From Poecilobothrus nobilitatus (lineage: Eukaryota; Arthropoda; Insecta; Diptera; Dolichopodidae), in contig OX352772.1 of the NCBI GenBank assembly GCA_947095535.1, positions 229,879,196 to 229,943,195 on the forward strand: DNA of 64,000 nucleotides, given 5' to 3'. Position numbers and translations under genes: made by a program. The notes beneath the pieces were generated by a model. It was not told where the DNA came from. It saw nothing but the letters and a program-made list of their open reading frames with translations, and searched no databases. Each line of letters opens with the position of its first letter. Position 1 is the stretch's first letter. This document shows, piece by piece, positions 1-10,710 of the stretch.

Positions 1-50
1 TTTAATGTTTTGGTTCGGTTTTTAAAGTTTTTAATCAAATGAAGGATGTA

Positions 51-377
51 TTAACTACAACGTAATTTTTTTTTTTTATAATTCATCCTTTTTGCAGCTA
101 CATTTGAATGGACGAATTTTCCACTCATCCATTTGCAATTTCTTTGAATTAAAATTATGAAAAAGAAATCTAAAATTTCTACTTTCTGTTGATAACAGTC
201 GTGATTGAAATCAAACCAGTAAGGATGTTGATCGTTGGTTTGTTTAATTATTTTATTTTTAATATACGCATTTAAATTTTTTTTGGCGAAATTATTTTTA
301 AATAATGTTTTGAAACATTTAAATTGATATTCGCATATTAAAAAGATCTTTGCTTGGCTATTTAAGTAATTTTTCAT
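51..377 (-). pseudogene. possible C-terminal piece of P-element/THAP9-like transposase
   Basis: This is a 108-codon open frame with no initiation context. Its middle holds a PYWFDFNHDC stretch followed by a hydrophobic run and NCKW. That resembles the end of P-element/THAP9-type transposases, where a H-x-WFD-x-NH-C pattern precedes the C-terminus; this is a recollection of the family pattern, not an alignment. Its position supports the call: a clearer piece of such a transposase lies upstream on the same strand (590-1035), in the right order. It is very AT-rich and no terminal inverted repeat was seen nearby. It could also be a chance frame. Confidence 0.35.
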
Positions 378-589
378 TACAAGAAAGATATGCTTTAAAT
401 TATATAAAAATATCTGAGGGAAATTCTAAAACTGAGTTTTTTTCTATCAGCACCTCTTTACATTTGATACATTTGGAAGATATTTTGCAGGCTATGTAAC
501 CACTAAAATATTTCAATGTATTAACTTCCAATATAACCAAATTCTGTAAAAAAAATTGTAATTCTTACATATTGCATATTTTTAATTAT

Positions 590-1035
590 AGAGATAAACC
601 TACTGTAAATAATTTCTCAATGTCATCATCATTTTTAATAACATCTGATGTCACTTCTTCTGCATTATCTGAATATTGAGGATGATTTGGTATTTCTAAG
701 TTAAATTGGTTAGATCTACCTATATTACAAGATAATTGGGGAAAAATATTCTTATTGTATTCTGGCGAACTACAGTTTTGGCAAAATTGTACAATTACTT
801 TGATTTACAACGACAGATTTGCAAAATCTGTGTTGAAGCTAAATATTTAATATGATTTTGATATGAATATGCAGAAGGATATTTATTATAACCACCTCTA
901 GATCTAAATAAACCAAATAAATGCTCCAATGAATCTTGTTGTAGTTTTGATGATAACAAGAATTTAAATTAAGGTATGACTTGCAACATTTCAAACAATT
1001 CTTGTAGTACACTTATGGCTTGAATAATTTCTGTA
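590..1035 (-). pseudogene. P-element/THAP9-like transposase fragment
   Basis: Read on the minus strand, about 824-945 encodes QDSLEHLFGLFRSRGGYNKYP and then a QNHIKYL stretch. P-element and THAP9-type DDE transposases carry a C-terminal Q-D-x-L-E-x-x-F-x-x-x-R-x-x-G-G-x-N-x-x-P signature in the catalytic RNase H-like region, and this matches it well. Stops and frame changes flank the match, for example a stop just upstream of the leucine-rich segment near 975, so this is a dead copy. No THAP zinc finger and no start are present here. With 51-377 it probably makes one degraded element whose N-terminal half is missing. Confidence 0.55.
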
Positions 1036-1099
1036 TGAAAATAAGATTTTATTTAGAAAAATCAATGAAGGATTTCGTTTATACTATATGTAACAGGTA

Positions 1100-1705
1100 T
1101 ACGACAGAGATGGGAAATAATGGATTATTTTCATAATGCATTACGCTTGCATTAGCATTATTTTGTAATGAATTAAAATAATGCATTAGTTTTTTGAAAA
1201 ATGCATTAAAATAATTATTTTGAATTATTTTTTTAAACTAATGCATTAAAATAATTATTTTGAATTATTTTTTTAAACTAATGCATTAAAATAATGCATT
1301 ATATTCAAAATACATGTGATGCATTATCTAAAATAATTCAAATTATTTTGAATTATTTTTGAATTAAAAAAAATAATTCAAAAGTAATTCAAATAATTCA
1401 ATGAATTACTTTTTTAATTCAAAAATAATTAAAATAATTCAATGAATTACTTTTTATTTCAAGAGTAATTCAAATAATTAAATGAATTACTACTTCAATA
1501 TAAAGCATCAGAAATGGGAACTAATGCATTATTTGCATAATGCTTATTTTTCGTAATTATTAATTAGATATAATGCATTGAAATAATTATTTTAAATTCT
1601 TTTTTCAAACTAATTCATTAAAATCATGCATTATTTTTGCGTATAATGCATTGAAATAATTATTTTGAATTATTTCTCCAAACTAATTCATTAAAATAAT
1701 GAATA
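1100..1705. repeat. AT-rich tandem repeat region (ATGCATTA / TAATTCAA motifs)
   Basis: No coding sequence is present. Two exact 40-bp units begin with ATGCATTAAA at 1201 and 1241, a third starts at 1281, and looser copies lie at 1560-1700. Between them, about 1340-1495 repeats a roughly 58-bp unit built on AATTCAATGAATTAC. The motifs are self-complementary (ATGCAT, AATAATT), so the tract could form many small hairpins. Confidence 0.8.
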
Positions 1706-1734
1706 TGTTATCACAAGGAAAGAGGGATTTTAAA

Positions 1735-2760
1735 GGAAGTGTTGTACCCGCGTAGGACCAAATAGCTATTTCCCAAATATAGTTGGAATTACTAGCTTTC
1801 ATAAAGTATATTTCGTTAATGGCGCATATTATCGTGCACGAAAAGGACTTTTAAAACTATCCTTGTTATTTTGGTCTTTTGTAAATAAACCTTTATATAG
1901 ATACCTAACAGATCTCGCGATCTCGCGATCTGTTAGGTATCTATATATTTAATTCTGCTTTTAATTAAGGTAAGAGTCTTATGAATATTTTAACGTTTTA
2001 CTTGATGACGATAAATGTTGCCGTTTTGAAAATATTGTAGTTCAAAGTTGAAAATTTTTGAAAAGAAAAATTTTTTTAATATCTGTCTTTAAAAGTCAAA
2101 TATTTCAAAATTTAGCCAAGAAATCCTATAAATATTTTCACATCGTTAAAAAGCTGTCATTTTTTCTATAATTTGTGCATACATACTTAAGGCCGATATC
2201 CTAGGGTTTAGAAGATATAAGTATTTATTAACAAGAAATTTTTTTTTTTTTACCCTTTTCTATATGAAACTAGGAATGTGCCTTTTACGAAGTAACAATT
2301 TCTTCTGAAGTTTTGAGCATTTAATATTTTGAGGACATAAAGGATTTTTAAAATTTATTAAAGTTATATATTAGCTTGATTTAAAAAAAATAATCAGTTT
2401 TATAACATTTTTACATAAGCAAATAATGTTGTGCCTTTTACAAAGTAATGTAAGACAAACACTTTGTACATTCAAGTTGTTGTTCTAGAAAATAACATAA
2501 TACATATATATGAAATAAATTATGTTATTATGTTTTTAATTTATGTATTTATGCTTTTTTAAATTATGTTTTTCTTTTTTTTCAATTTTTCTTAACGATG
2601 TAAAAATATTTACAGGGTTTCTTGGCAAAATTTTGAAATATTTGATTTTAAAAATTTTTTTAATATGTGCCATTAACGAAATATATTTTATGAAAGCTGG
2701 CTATACCAACTATATTTAGGATATAGTTATTTGGCTCTCCGTGGGTACAGCACTTCCTTC
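1735..2760. mobile_element. fold-back / MITE-like element with long inverted repeats
   Basis: The outer arms, about 1735-1830 and 2660-2755, are reverse complements with scattered mismatches; the shared core includes TTTCGTTAATGGC and CCAAATA. An inner pair, about 2070-2155 and 2580-2660, is also inverted and shares AAATATTTCAAAATTT and CCAAGAAA. There is no ORF between the arms. This is the structure expected of a non-autonomous fold-back or MITE element, with a central loop of a few hundred bases. No target-site duplication could be assigned, and the parent transposase family is unknown. Confidence 0.7.
1894..1947. repeat. perfect 21-bp-arm palindrome
   Basis: The arms 1894-1914 and 1927-1947 are perfectly complementary around a 12-base centre that contains two TCGCGA/CTCGCG motifs. 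It lies just inside the left arm of the fold-back element. The CG-rich centre stands out in otherwise AT-rich DNA. It could be a hairpin, or the paired ends of a smaller inserted element. Confidence 0.85.
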
Positions 2761-2763
2761 AGA

Positions 2764-2870
2764 AGAGGCAAGGAAAGTAAGTGTTGTATAGTGCTGAGTA
2801 AAGTGCATACGTTTTGAAAGCGTGCGAGTAATTGGGATCGAATCCAGTTGGCAGTTCATATCCAACTTAT
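2764..2870 (+). repeat. tRNA-derived (SINE-head-like) sequence
   Basis: The stretch reads like a decayed tRNA gene: an A-box-like TAGTGCTGAGTAAAG near 2790, a central TTTTGAAAG anticodon-arm-like segment, and a B-box-like GGGATCGAATCC near 2836. The same order recurs, mostly on the minus strand, at about 9805-9880, 59690-59775, 60855-60930 and 61270-61350. The acceptor stem does not pair convincingly, so this is a SINE head or repeat module rather than a working tRNA gene. Confidence 0.5.
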
Positions 2871-2884
2871 TTTTTAACTCTATT

Positions 2885-3397
2885 CTTCAACATTTTTTAA
2901 ATAAAATTTTATGTATGTATGCACCTATTTAAAAACTTAATTTTTATTCGCTTATAAAAATTAACAGATTTGTAAGTTCTGTAAGAGAGAATACTGTTTT
3001 GAATTAAACACAACCTTTAGGTTCCGTTATCAATTTTATTCTGATCATTTAATTTTATAATTTTACAACTTTCAAATTCGGAAAAATCACAACAATAATA
3101 AAAATACATATTTAAATTAAAATATTGAACTCATTAAAAATTTTAACTTAACTATTATTTCAAAATTAAAAAAAACAAAGCAATACAAAATGTTTAAGAA
3201 ATATTAGTCATTAATTTAATACAATTTTATCATTATGCAAAAAATTATATTATCAGGATTTATTTCACCTAATTTATTTACTGTGAATTATTGAACTCAA
3301 ATTAAACAATTTAAAAGAAAATATGAATTAGCCTCTCTCAGCACTTACTTAGTCTAATTAAATAACAAAAATAAAACAACTGTTTATTATTGTGAAA
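2885..3397. other. AT-rich non-coding stretch
   Basis: No gene is seen. In the minus orientation this lies immediately 3' of the errantivirus-like env, so a decayed 3' LTR would be expected here. No matching 5' LTR exists in the window (the element is cut at about 8270), so LTR identity cannot be shown. Confidence 0.4.
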
Positions 3398-4860
3398 TCA
3401 AATAATATACATATATTGTAACCAAGAGCATTGATATGAAGTAATTTGTATGGTTGTGTTAACTTTCCCCTCTGTTAAATCAGAAACGTCCTCTTTTTTG
3501 TTTCTTATATGTTCTATTATTGATTCAACTTGTTTTGTTGTTATTTTCTTCTGATTAGGTTTACGCTTGATAATAGATTGTATAAATATAACCACAGGTA
3601 CAAGAGTTAACAACAGTAATGACCACCAGATTATCTTATTGGTAGAAATTTCTTTTTGAAGAGTTTGAATTCGATTAATATTATCAATATTGATTTTATG
3701 AAGATATAGTAAAGAAAGTTTTGGAATATGTTTTAAATTGGTAATTGACGTTATTTTTGATGAATGAGGTTCTATATAAATTGATTTATTTGTTACTTGG
3801 TAAGTTGTATCATTTATTGTTATTTTGTTGGCAAACAAAAGCAAGAAGGTTCCTTCAACCTGTATTTCTTGTTGATCGACAATCTTTGTTTTCGGTATAC
3901 ATGCAGCCGCGCATACATGTACACATGCAGTAGCATTGTTATTTGATAACTGTGATAAACATTACGCCACTGAAGGCGGCAAATATTGACAGTAGTTGTG
4001 GTTATTAAATAACATGTTAATTAAATAACATTAAACAACATGTGTTAATGTGATATGCATAATGCTGCTTGGTTTAGTTCTAATTTTACAATAATGTGAT
4101 TATGAATTACAGGATAAATTTTTAAGAAATTACAAAAATTTTTAATTTTGGGTATTTTCAATACATAATGAATGACATCATTATCTTGTAAAATTTTTAT
4201 TTTAGTGACTGAGAGAAGATTATTTATACTTATTGGAATATACTCTAAATTAAGCAAATATTTAATTTCTACATCATTTAAGATTAATAGATTTACTATG
4301 TTTGCTTTTGCCAAAACTATTGATAGAGCAATATTATTTAAGTTATTTATTATAAGATTATTTTTACCATACATATATTCTAAAAGTAATGCTTCGCTAT
4401 TTTCTATCATATTAAACAATAATAACTTTTTTTGAAAGTATTAATCTGATTTGTCATTTCATATATTTTATCTCGTAATTGGGAATTCATTTTAATTTGT
4501 CTATTACTATTTTCAATTAACATATTTTCTTTTGTTAATAACATTAAATAATCATCATGGTCAGGAGTTTCCATATAAAATTTATTGACCTCGCTAATCT
4601 TCTTGGAACTTCTATGTGCTTATGATATGTAACATTTCGTCTTTCTGTTAATAGATAATTCTTTAAGTTGAGATATTGTTTCTTCGTTTTGATATATTAC
4701 ATCTCTATATTCAGAAAGATTAGTGGTTTGAATTATATATATATAATCATCATGAATAACTTTTCCTTGAGTTAGCGCTATGTAATGGGCGGATGAATAG
4801 TCGATTATTTTGGATATTCCCAATTTAAGAGTAGTTAGGAACAAACTAAAAAAAAAAATT
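3398..4860 (-). pseudogene. errantivirus-like env (envelope glycoprotein) relic
   Basis: Three frames carry the relic. 4620-4844 has a hydrophobic start, then an HYIALTQG segment and IIQTTNLSEY, as at the N-terminus of gypsy-type Env. 4045-4419 is Leu/Ile/Asn-rich, like the mid-ectodomain. 3398-3844 carries a probable transmembrane helix (WWSLLLLTLVPVVIFI) followed by a basic, Lys-rich cytoplasmic tail. Env of errantiviruses is a baculovirus-F-like fusion glycoprotein. Several frame breaks separate the pieces and no furin-type site was found in what remains. The assignment rests on position, membrane topology and the N-terminal pattern. Confidence 0.6.
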
Positions 4861-5808
4861 AACGAATATTAGATTTATGAATTTTTTGAAATTTATTTTT
4901 TAAACGCTTATTTCTTCGTAAAAATACTTTTTCTCCTGGTTTATGAATTTTTGTTTTTTTATTTGTATTTAATCTTTCTAAGATTTTTTCCTGAGGTTTA
5001 TTAATTTCATTTGAATGTTTTTGATTTTGACGGAAGAGTAATCATGAAATATATCTGTTAGTTCTGCTTCTATTACAGAATTAATAGAATTATTATATTT
5101 GTAGGTTGCTAATTTCAATAGCATCTTGAATATGTTGTTGGGCCTTAATACAACGAGCAATTTCTAGTAGCGTAGAGTGAAATCTTTCGATTCGAGTCCG
5201 TTACTTTCATTATGTAATGTTGGTATAAAATATTGTTCTATAGAAAAATGGTTCCTCAATAATGTTTTTAACATATTCGAACAAAAAGCCTTTTCATTAT
5301 CTGAAACAATTATTTTTGTATTTTTGAGTATTCCTAATATTTGCAAAAGAGCTTCCTTAATATCTACAGATGAACGAGATGAAATTAGTTTAACTACTGC
5401 AAATTTTGAAAATTTATCAATACAAGTAAGAAAATGTTTTTTATCAGTTATTAAGGTATCCATGTGAAGAATTTCACCTGGAAAATTGGATATTGGTGTC
5501 TTACCTATTTCAAGTTGTGGAGGCTTCCTTTGATGGTTATTTTCTAAGCAAATTTTACAATTTGCTATAACAGATTTTAAAGTTTCTCTAATATTTGGAC
5601 AATAATATTCACTCATAATCTGTTTTGCATTTTCTAGCAAAGATCTATGAGCACTATTGTGTTCCGTAATAACAGTTTCTACTTGATCTTGATCATTAGG
5701 GAATGTAGAAATTATTTTCTTTTGTATTTGTGCTAAAGTGGGAAGGTTGCAAAGTATTGCATTTGTAACTTTCGGTTTAATACATTCCTTGAGATATTTT
5801 ATCAAATC
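4861..5808 (-). pseudogene. errantivirus-like integrase domain, frameshifted
   Basis: The frame 5164-5805 carries the zinc-binding H-H-C-C module (EHNSAHRS, then NCKICLE) and the first two acidic catalytic positions (HMDTL; VSDNEKAF). The third should lie in an SNGxxER-type motif, but the frame breaks there: SNGLESK is followed by an abnormal end. 4978-5160 continues the catalytic-core C-terminus in another frame. Towards 4870 a basic GEKVFLRRNKR segment marks the DNA-binding tail. Integrase would join linear cDNA to the host chromosome; this copy cannot because of the break at about 5164. Confidence 0.85.
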
Positions 5809-5868
5809 GTATTAATTTGTGGAAATAAATTTTTGTAATATTACTATTACTATCAGATTTAGAGATTA

Positions 5869-7250
5869 TCAATTGTCTTTGAATTGATTTTCAGGATACT
5901 GAATAGTTTTTATTACATTTGTACTATATATGTCACTATGAACAGTAGCACCCGTCATGGTTTTTGACATATTATTAATATATTGCCTCGAAAGTGCGTC
6001 CGTTATCTTGTTCTCTTTTCCTGGTTTATAATGTAATTTTGGAGAAAACTCTTCTATAAATGCACGCCATCTTTTCAGTTTTGCATTTCGATTTTTTTCA
6101 GAAATTGGAAATATTAATGGTTGATGATCGGTAAAAATGTTAATGTTTTTGACACCATAAAGATAATGCCTAAGAGTTTGTAAAGCCCACACGATTGCCA
6201 GTAGGTCTCTTTCGTTGGTTGCATAATTTTCTTCTGCTCTTGTTAACTTTCAAGAGATCATGGTAATAGGTCTACCTTTTTGAGGTAGTACCGCTTCTAT
6301 GGCTGCAGAAGACGCATCAGTTGTTAGCTCAAAAGATTTTTCGTAATCCGGAGCATTTTTCAATCCAAAAGGTAAACGACAAAATTCGTATTTTCCATTG
6401 TTTACACTAAATGAGGTTTTTGCCTATCTTTTTCGCAAAGAATTATTTGATGAAAACCGGATTTTAAATCTAAAGTGGTAACAAATTTTGACTTCCCTAA
6501 ATTTGTCAATATAGTAGTGGTATGGGCAATAGGGTATCGATCCGCAACTGTTTTATCATTTACCTTCCTAAAATCAATAACCATGCGCATTTTTGGTTTT
6601 CTATTTTCATCAAATCCTTTTTTCCTAGGACATAGACTGGCGAATTATATGGAGAAGAAGATTGTCTTATTATGCTATCGTGAAGAAGTGTCTGGATTTC
6701 TTTATTAATGAATTCAGTTGCAGATATTGGATATGGATAACTCCTAGAGTAAATAGGTTCCTTTGTTGTGGTTTTAATTGTGGCTTTAATTTGAATATTA
6801 TAAGGTAATTTCGTAATTACTTTAGCAAAAACATTAATATTTTTCTCGATTAAGTTGTTAAATTTATTTTAAATAATAGTAGGTATTGTAGTCTTGTCTA
6901 TTGAGATAGAATTTGTCTGCAAGCACTTAATATGTTGCAACTTTTCCCGTCCATTTTTGTGAACTAATAATTCTTCCTTGAGATAAATCTTGGTATCGAT
7001 CTCCTTCAAAAAATCATAGCCAATTATTTCATCAAAAGTTTTTAACGCCAGAAGAATATAAAAAGTGGAAATATTATTTAAGATATTAATTTTACATTTT
7101 TTTTCTATGGGATTACTCCTATTTACAGATTTTACCGAAAAGGAGTTTTTTACTAGTGATATTCCTTTTAGAAAGCGAAAATCTTTAATATAATTTTTTG
7201 AAGTACCGATATCTATTAAAATTGCACAAGCTCTTAGACATTTTTAGCAG
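5869..7250 (-). pseudogene. errantivirus-like pol relic: protease/RT/RNase H, RT core deleted
   Basis: RT begins with MRMVIDFRKVND (near 6590) and the motif A region TTLDLKSGFHQI, then runs in a shifted frame to CRLPFGLKNAP. It joins directly at about 6350 to the RNase H start ELTTDAS. The intervening palm and thumb, including the Y-x-D-D catalytic box, are missing. RNase H continues with NERDLLAIVWALQTLRHYLYG and TDHQPL, and ends with the conserved KPGKENKITDALSRQ linker. A TGA also interrupts it near 6248. Protease (7250-6900) is scarcely readable. The element could not reverse-transcribe itself. Confidence 0.85.
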
Positions 7251-7277
7251 CTTTGGTTATAAATGGTAAGAGCTACT

Positions 7278-8270
7278 TTACCCTAAAAAATTGACCTCGT
7301 CGATAATATCTTCACCTTGATCACTTTCATAGAAGTTGCATGATGAAACACATGACTCATGATCATCATCTGTGGGAAACTTTGGATTGGATAGATCTAT
7401 TTCTGACATATAATTGATTCTCTGTAATTTTGGATTTGGTCCTTTCCCTGATTCATCACGATTGCGTTTACTTACTGGTCCTGTTCCATTATTAAAATTA
7501 CTAAAATATATGGAGTCTTGTGGTAAAGCCTGTCCCATATTCCTGTTCCTGTCTATTTGTAGGCCGTGATTTTGCTAATTGGTTAGTTTTCTCTGTTGTG
7601 AAGTTTTCTTATCAACATCCATTGGAACTACTACGTTATTGCTAGAACCTATTGGTTGTCGATTGTATGGATTCGGTTTTATCTTAAATGTATATTGATA
7701 TGATCTATTATTATATCTTGTTGAAGTAGCCGCGGTGAAAGTTTGAGGAAATTCATATCGTTTATGGTTTACCTCTAATTCCTGGGCAATGGCTAAAGCT
7801 GTTGGGAGATCTGTAGGTCTCGATGAAAACAATATATAACATATTGGTCGACGAAGACTCGAAATAAAGACCCTAAGAGCATTTGCTCTGGCACGCTCAT
7901 TAAGGGAATTCACTAACTCGTCATTGCTACTATTACTCATTATATGCTTATTAATTATTAGCGTTAAATGTTTATTTACGGAGTCATAATATTCTGTAAT
8001 AGATCCTGTTCTAAAATACTTAATTCATTTTCCAACATGTGTATAGGGCTCTTATCTGAATATTCCTAATCCAATCTTGATATTATCGCTTTAAAATTGA
8101 GTACGGTTCTGAAGGAAGAAAGAGTAGCATTAGCTGATCCTAATATTTTATTTCGAAAAATTCCCATAGCAATGTAATAAATTTCAGATCCCTCAGTATG
8201 ATACTGCATTACGCAATGGGTAGCTGTTCGCCACGCAGGATAAGCTGCAGATTCTCCAAATTCTGGAAGG
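7278..8270 (-). pseudogene. errantivirus-like gag relic
   Basis: From about 8270 down, a frame reads LPEFGESAAYPAWRTATH, then YYIAMGIFRNKILGSANATL and DKSPIHMLENELSIL. This is the errantivirus Gag capsid-like pattern (F-x-G...P-x-W..., RNKI-x-G-x-A). It continues at 7575-7940 (NSLNERARANALRVFI, then a basic Asn/Arg tail) and 7278-7538, which ends in an acidic segment and NFLG. Gag of this group lacks CCHC zinc knuckles, and none is seen. Stops occur near 8070 and between the frames. The N-terminus is lost at the junction with the LINE tail. Confidence 0.7.
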
Positions 8271-8275
8271 AATAC

Positions 8276-8460
8276 GAATAACCAAACAAATAATGTCGTA
8301 TATAATTGTCTAAAAGCGTATAATGAGCTTCCAGAGAATTTTAAACGGATTGAAAATCTACCTAAGTTTAAATCAATGATTAGAACATTTGTGTTGGAAG
8401 GTTAGCATCTTGGATTCGATTGTTGAACTACATTCAAAAAAAAAATATAAATAAAAAAAT
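8276..8460 (+). mobile_element. 3' tail of a non-LTR retrotransposon
   Basis: The + strand encodes YNCLKAYNELPENFKRI, then LPKFKSMIRTFVLEG and a stop at about 8403. This is the typical extreme C-terminus of many LINE ORF2 proteins (N-x-LP...I...FK). An A-rich (AAAAATATAAATA) tail follows. Only the last 42 codons are present, a classic 5'-truncated insertion. It abuts the truncated end of the minus-strand errantivirus-like gag. Confidence 0.65.
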
Positions 8461-8489
8461 AGCTGTTGTTGTTAAGGAGAATTAAATGA

Positions 8490-8925
8490 ATTTAATTTAA
8501 AAACTTGATGAATGAATTGTTTACTATATTAATTACTTATGTTAAATACTTAAATACTTTATTTTTGTCACAGTTGTTAAATAAAGGTTATATTGCAGAA
8601 AAACATTGGTTTGCGCTTTATATTCCAAAGCATGGTTGCACAGAATATTTTGATTCGTATGGTGGAGTTCCAGATAAACCGGAAATTTTGAAATATTTGA
8701 AAAATCAGTGTATAGTTTTTAATAATTGGAAGATACAGGGTGTACTTTCGAATATGTGTGGACAATATTGTTACGTTTATTTTTTGGTTTAAGTATGAAA
8801 ACTTTTTTGAATGAATTTAGCAAAGATAATCATATAGAAAACGACAATCTGATTATTAATATGTTTTACAACTTATTTGGAAATTTAAATTTTTCACAAT
8901 CTTGTGCACCTAAGCAATATAATTA
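8490..8925 (+). pseudogene. Polinton adenain-like cysteine protease, second diverged copy
   Basis: Translation gives HWFALYIPKHGCTEYFDSYGG, then LKNQCIVFNN and LSNMCGQYCYVY. This is collinear with the intact protease at 14747-15238 at roughly 60% identity by eye. The catalytic His (KHW), Asp (YFDS), Gln seven residues before the Cys, and Cys (MCGQYC) are all retained. The first ~50 residues are replaced by unrelated AT-rich sequence, and a frameshift at about 8790 moves the last 40 residues (MKTFLNEF...NFSQSCAPKQYN) to another frame. The divergence shows it comes from a different Polinton lineage, not a recent duplication of the neighbour. Confidence 0.8.
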
Positions 8926-8955
8926 ATACTAAAAGGCTTTAGTCAAAACGTAGTA

Positions 8956-9460
8956 ATGGCAGATCAAGATTCGAACACTAATTTAATGTTGAGTTATACA
9001 TATTTTCTCAACAAAAATCAGTCATTAAAAGTTCCTGTTGGTTTTGATATAGAATCTCTTGTAGCGACTTGCATTATTCATCGTATTGGAAAAAAGCCAG
9101 CTTTTTTAAAATATCGTAATTATTGTAAATTCTATCAGCAATTTCTTGAAAAGTACTCGAAACATTCAATAAAGAATACAAAATTATGTATACAATATGG
9201 GTTAAGAATGGTTATTGGTCGATGTCTTAGCATTAACAAAGAGGAAGCTGACCTATTTTACAACCTAATTGATTTTCTTCAAGTTATCCTTATGTTATTA
9301 AATATATAAAAAAGTGTCAAGAAAAATATGTTATTAAATTGCACGAAGAAATATAAATTCCAATACAAAGTTGTAGCGTTCAATGCAATTATTTTAGATT
9401 ATTTTTTGAAGTACCTGTACTACTAGAAAATAAAATTTCTAGTCAAGAACAACAATATTA
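8956..9460 (+). pseudogene. Polinton 177-aa-family protein, second diverged copy
   Basis: The product starts MADQDSNTNLMLSYTYFLN and matches the protein at 15265-15798 along its length (LSYTYFLN, VGFD, SIKNxKLC, LSINKEEAD). The intact frame ends at 9307. Homology continues in other frames to about 9440, with a stop in the segment corresponding to EIYIPVQ. Position just after the protease copy repeats the gene order of the main Polinton. Function is unknown. Confidence 0.75.
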
Positions 9461-9579
9461 GAAAATATTTTTAAATTTTATTTAATTTGTTTTTTATTAT
9501 GAATTACTTCTATGTAGTAGATACATATACATTTACACAAATATTTTATGTACCTATTTTCATAAAAATATTATATGTA

Positions 9580-10205
9580 CCTATATATGTATATTGTGTT
9601 TTGCTAAACCCTAATACAAAACCCATGTGCACACCAAGATTGATTGAACTAAATTATTATAGCAGGAAAGATCAAATACATGTGTATTGTATGCATGAAT
9701 TATGAATAAGAAGAAAAATAAAGTTTCGAATCTATTATACATAAAATTTTATTTAAAAAATATTGATGGATAGACTTAAAAAAAAAAAAAATTATACATA
9801 TACGAATTGGATTCGAACCACAGTCCACACATTAACACTCACTTTCAAGACCTGTACACTTTCCTCTGCACCATATATGCATTAATTCAATATGCATTAA
9901 AGAATGTTGACAGCAAATATTTTGATTTAAATACTAAACAAATGTTGTAAACAAAATAACTTAGCAACATACATAAAAATATTATATGTATGGATTGTGT
10001 TTTGCTAATTATGCTAATACAAAACACCAGGAAAGATCAAAAATATAATGTGTATGTTTGTATGCATGAATAAGAGATAAAAATGTAAGTTTTAAATTGA
10101 TATATACAAAAATGTATACATATTTTATTCAAAAAATGTTGATGAATAGATAGTTAAAAAAAAAAAATGTTGCATGTGAACTGGATTCGAACAACATGAT
10201 CCATT
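9580..10205. repeat. tandem pair of tRNA-headed dispersed repeats
   Basis: Two related units of about 310-330 bp lie head to tail (about 9580-9885 and 9890-10205). Each contains TTTTGCTAA...CAAAA and AGGAAAGATCAAA, an A-run, and a minus-strand B-box-like GGATTCGAAC. The second unit is nearly identical to 60980-61310 and the first resembles 60590-60950, so the pair exists at two places 51 kb apart in the same order. The second unit stops inside its tRNA-like part at about 10203, where Polinton sequence begins. Confidence 0.85.
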
Positions 10206-10212
10206 TACTGCT

Positions 10213-10710
10213 TTGTTAATTATTAACTTTGTTATCAATTATACTGAACCTTTGTTAATTATTATCGATGATATGATGTTAAATTCCCATGATAAGTATG
10301 TATGTGATTTATTTACTAGAGGATCACACCATAGAAATTTATCTGTAATATTTGTAACACAAAATGTTTTTCACCAGGGTAAATTTTCAAGAGATATTTC
10401 GCTTAACTGTAAATATCTAGTACTTTTCAAAAATCCAAGAGATAAATCGCAGATATTACCTCTAGCTCGCCAAATATATCCCAATCAAATCAAAGCATTT
10501 GAAAAAGTATATAATGAAGTGACGTCAGAACCATACGGGTATATATTAATAGATCTTACTCAAGACGTTAATGATATATTTCGATTAAGAAGTGATATAT
10601 TTGGAAAAGGTTTGTGTTTTTGTACAAGAGATCAATTAGAACAATTTGGCAAAGAATATGAAACGTTTGAAGGTCAACCGTCATATATTGCACCTATTAA
10701 AAAGCTCTAA
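10213..10710 (+). pseudogene. Polinton FtsK/HerA-type packaging ATPase, C-terminal part
   Basis: The fragment opens with a Walker B-type LLIIIDDMM, then NLSVIFVTQNVFHQGKFSRDI (a sensor-like Thr-Gln after a strand) and YLVLFKNPRDKSQI. This is the conserved C-terminal half of the Polinton/adintovirus genome-packaging ATPase, which pumps DNA into capsids. The N-terminal third with the Walker A P-loop is absent: the repeat pair 9580-10205 abuts it. The C-terminus is complete (stop at 10708-10710) and overlaps the next gene by about 50 bases. It is a 5'-truncated pseudogene. Confidence 0.85.

Larger units (their letters stand above)
3398..8270 (-). mobile_element. decayed env-bearing Ty3/gypsy (errantivirus-like) element
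   Basis: On the minus strand the order is gag (about 8270-7278), protease/RT/RNase H (7250-5869), integrase (5808-4861) and env (4860-3398), the layout of insect errantiviruses. Every gene is split by frameshifts and stops, and the RT core is deleted. The 5' end is truncated at about 8270, where a LINE 3' tail on the opposite strand begins. No LTR pair is recognisable. It is a different lineage from the younger errantivirus at 38551-47315, judged by its protein sequences. Confidence 0.85.

Noticed and set aside
1100..1705. CRISPR-like array
   Set aside because: The repeats are contiguous AT-rich tandem units without unique spacers, in a eukaryotic context.
2885..3397. 3' LTR of the minus-strand errantivirus
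   Set aside because: Plausible by position, but there is no partner LTR to compare and no clear polypurine tract.
9487..9705. 72-codon plus frame (Tyr/Ile/Val-rich)
   Set aside because: It lies across the AT-rich start of the tRNA-headed repeat pair and has no conserved relative; the matching region at 60600 is not open.
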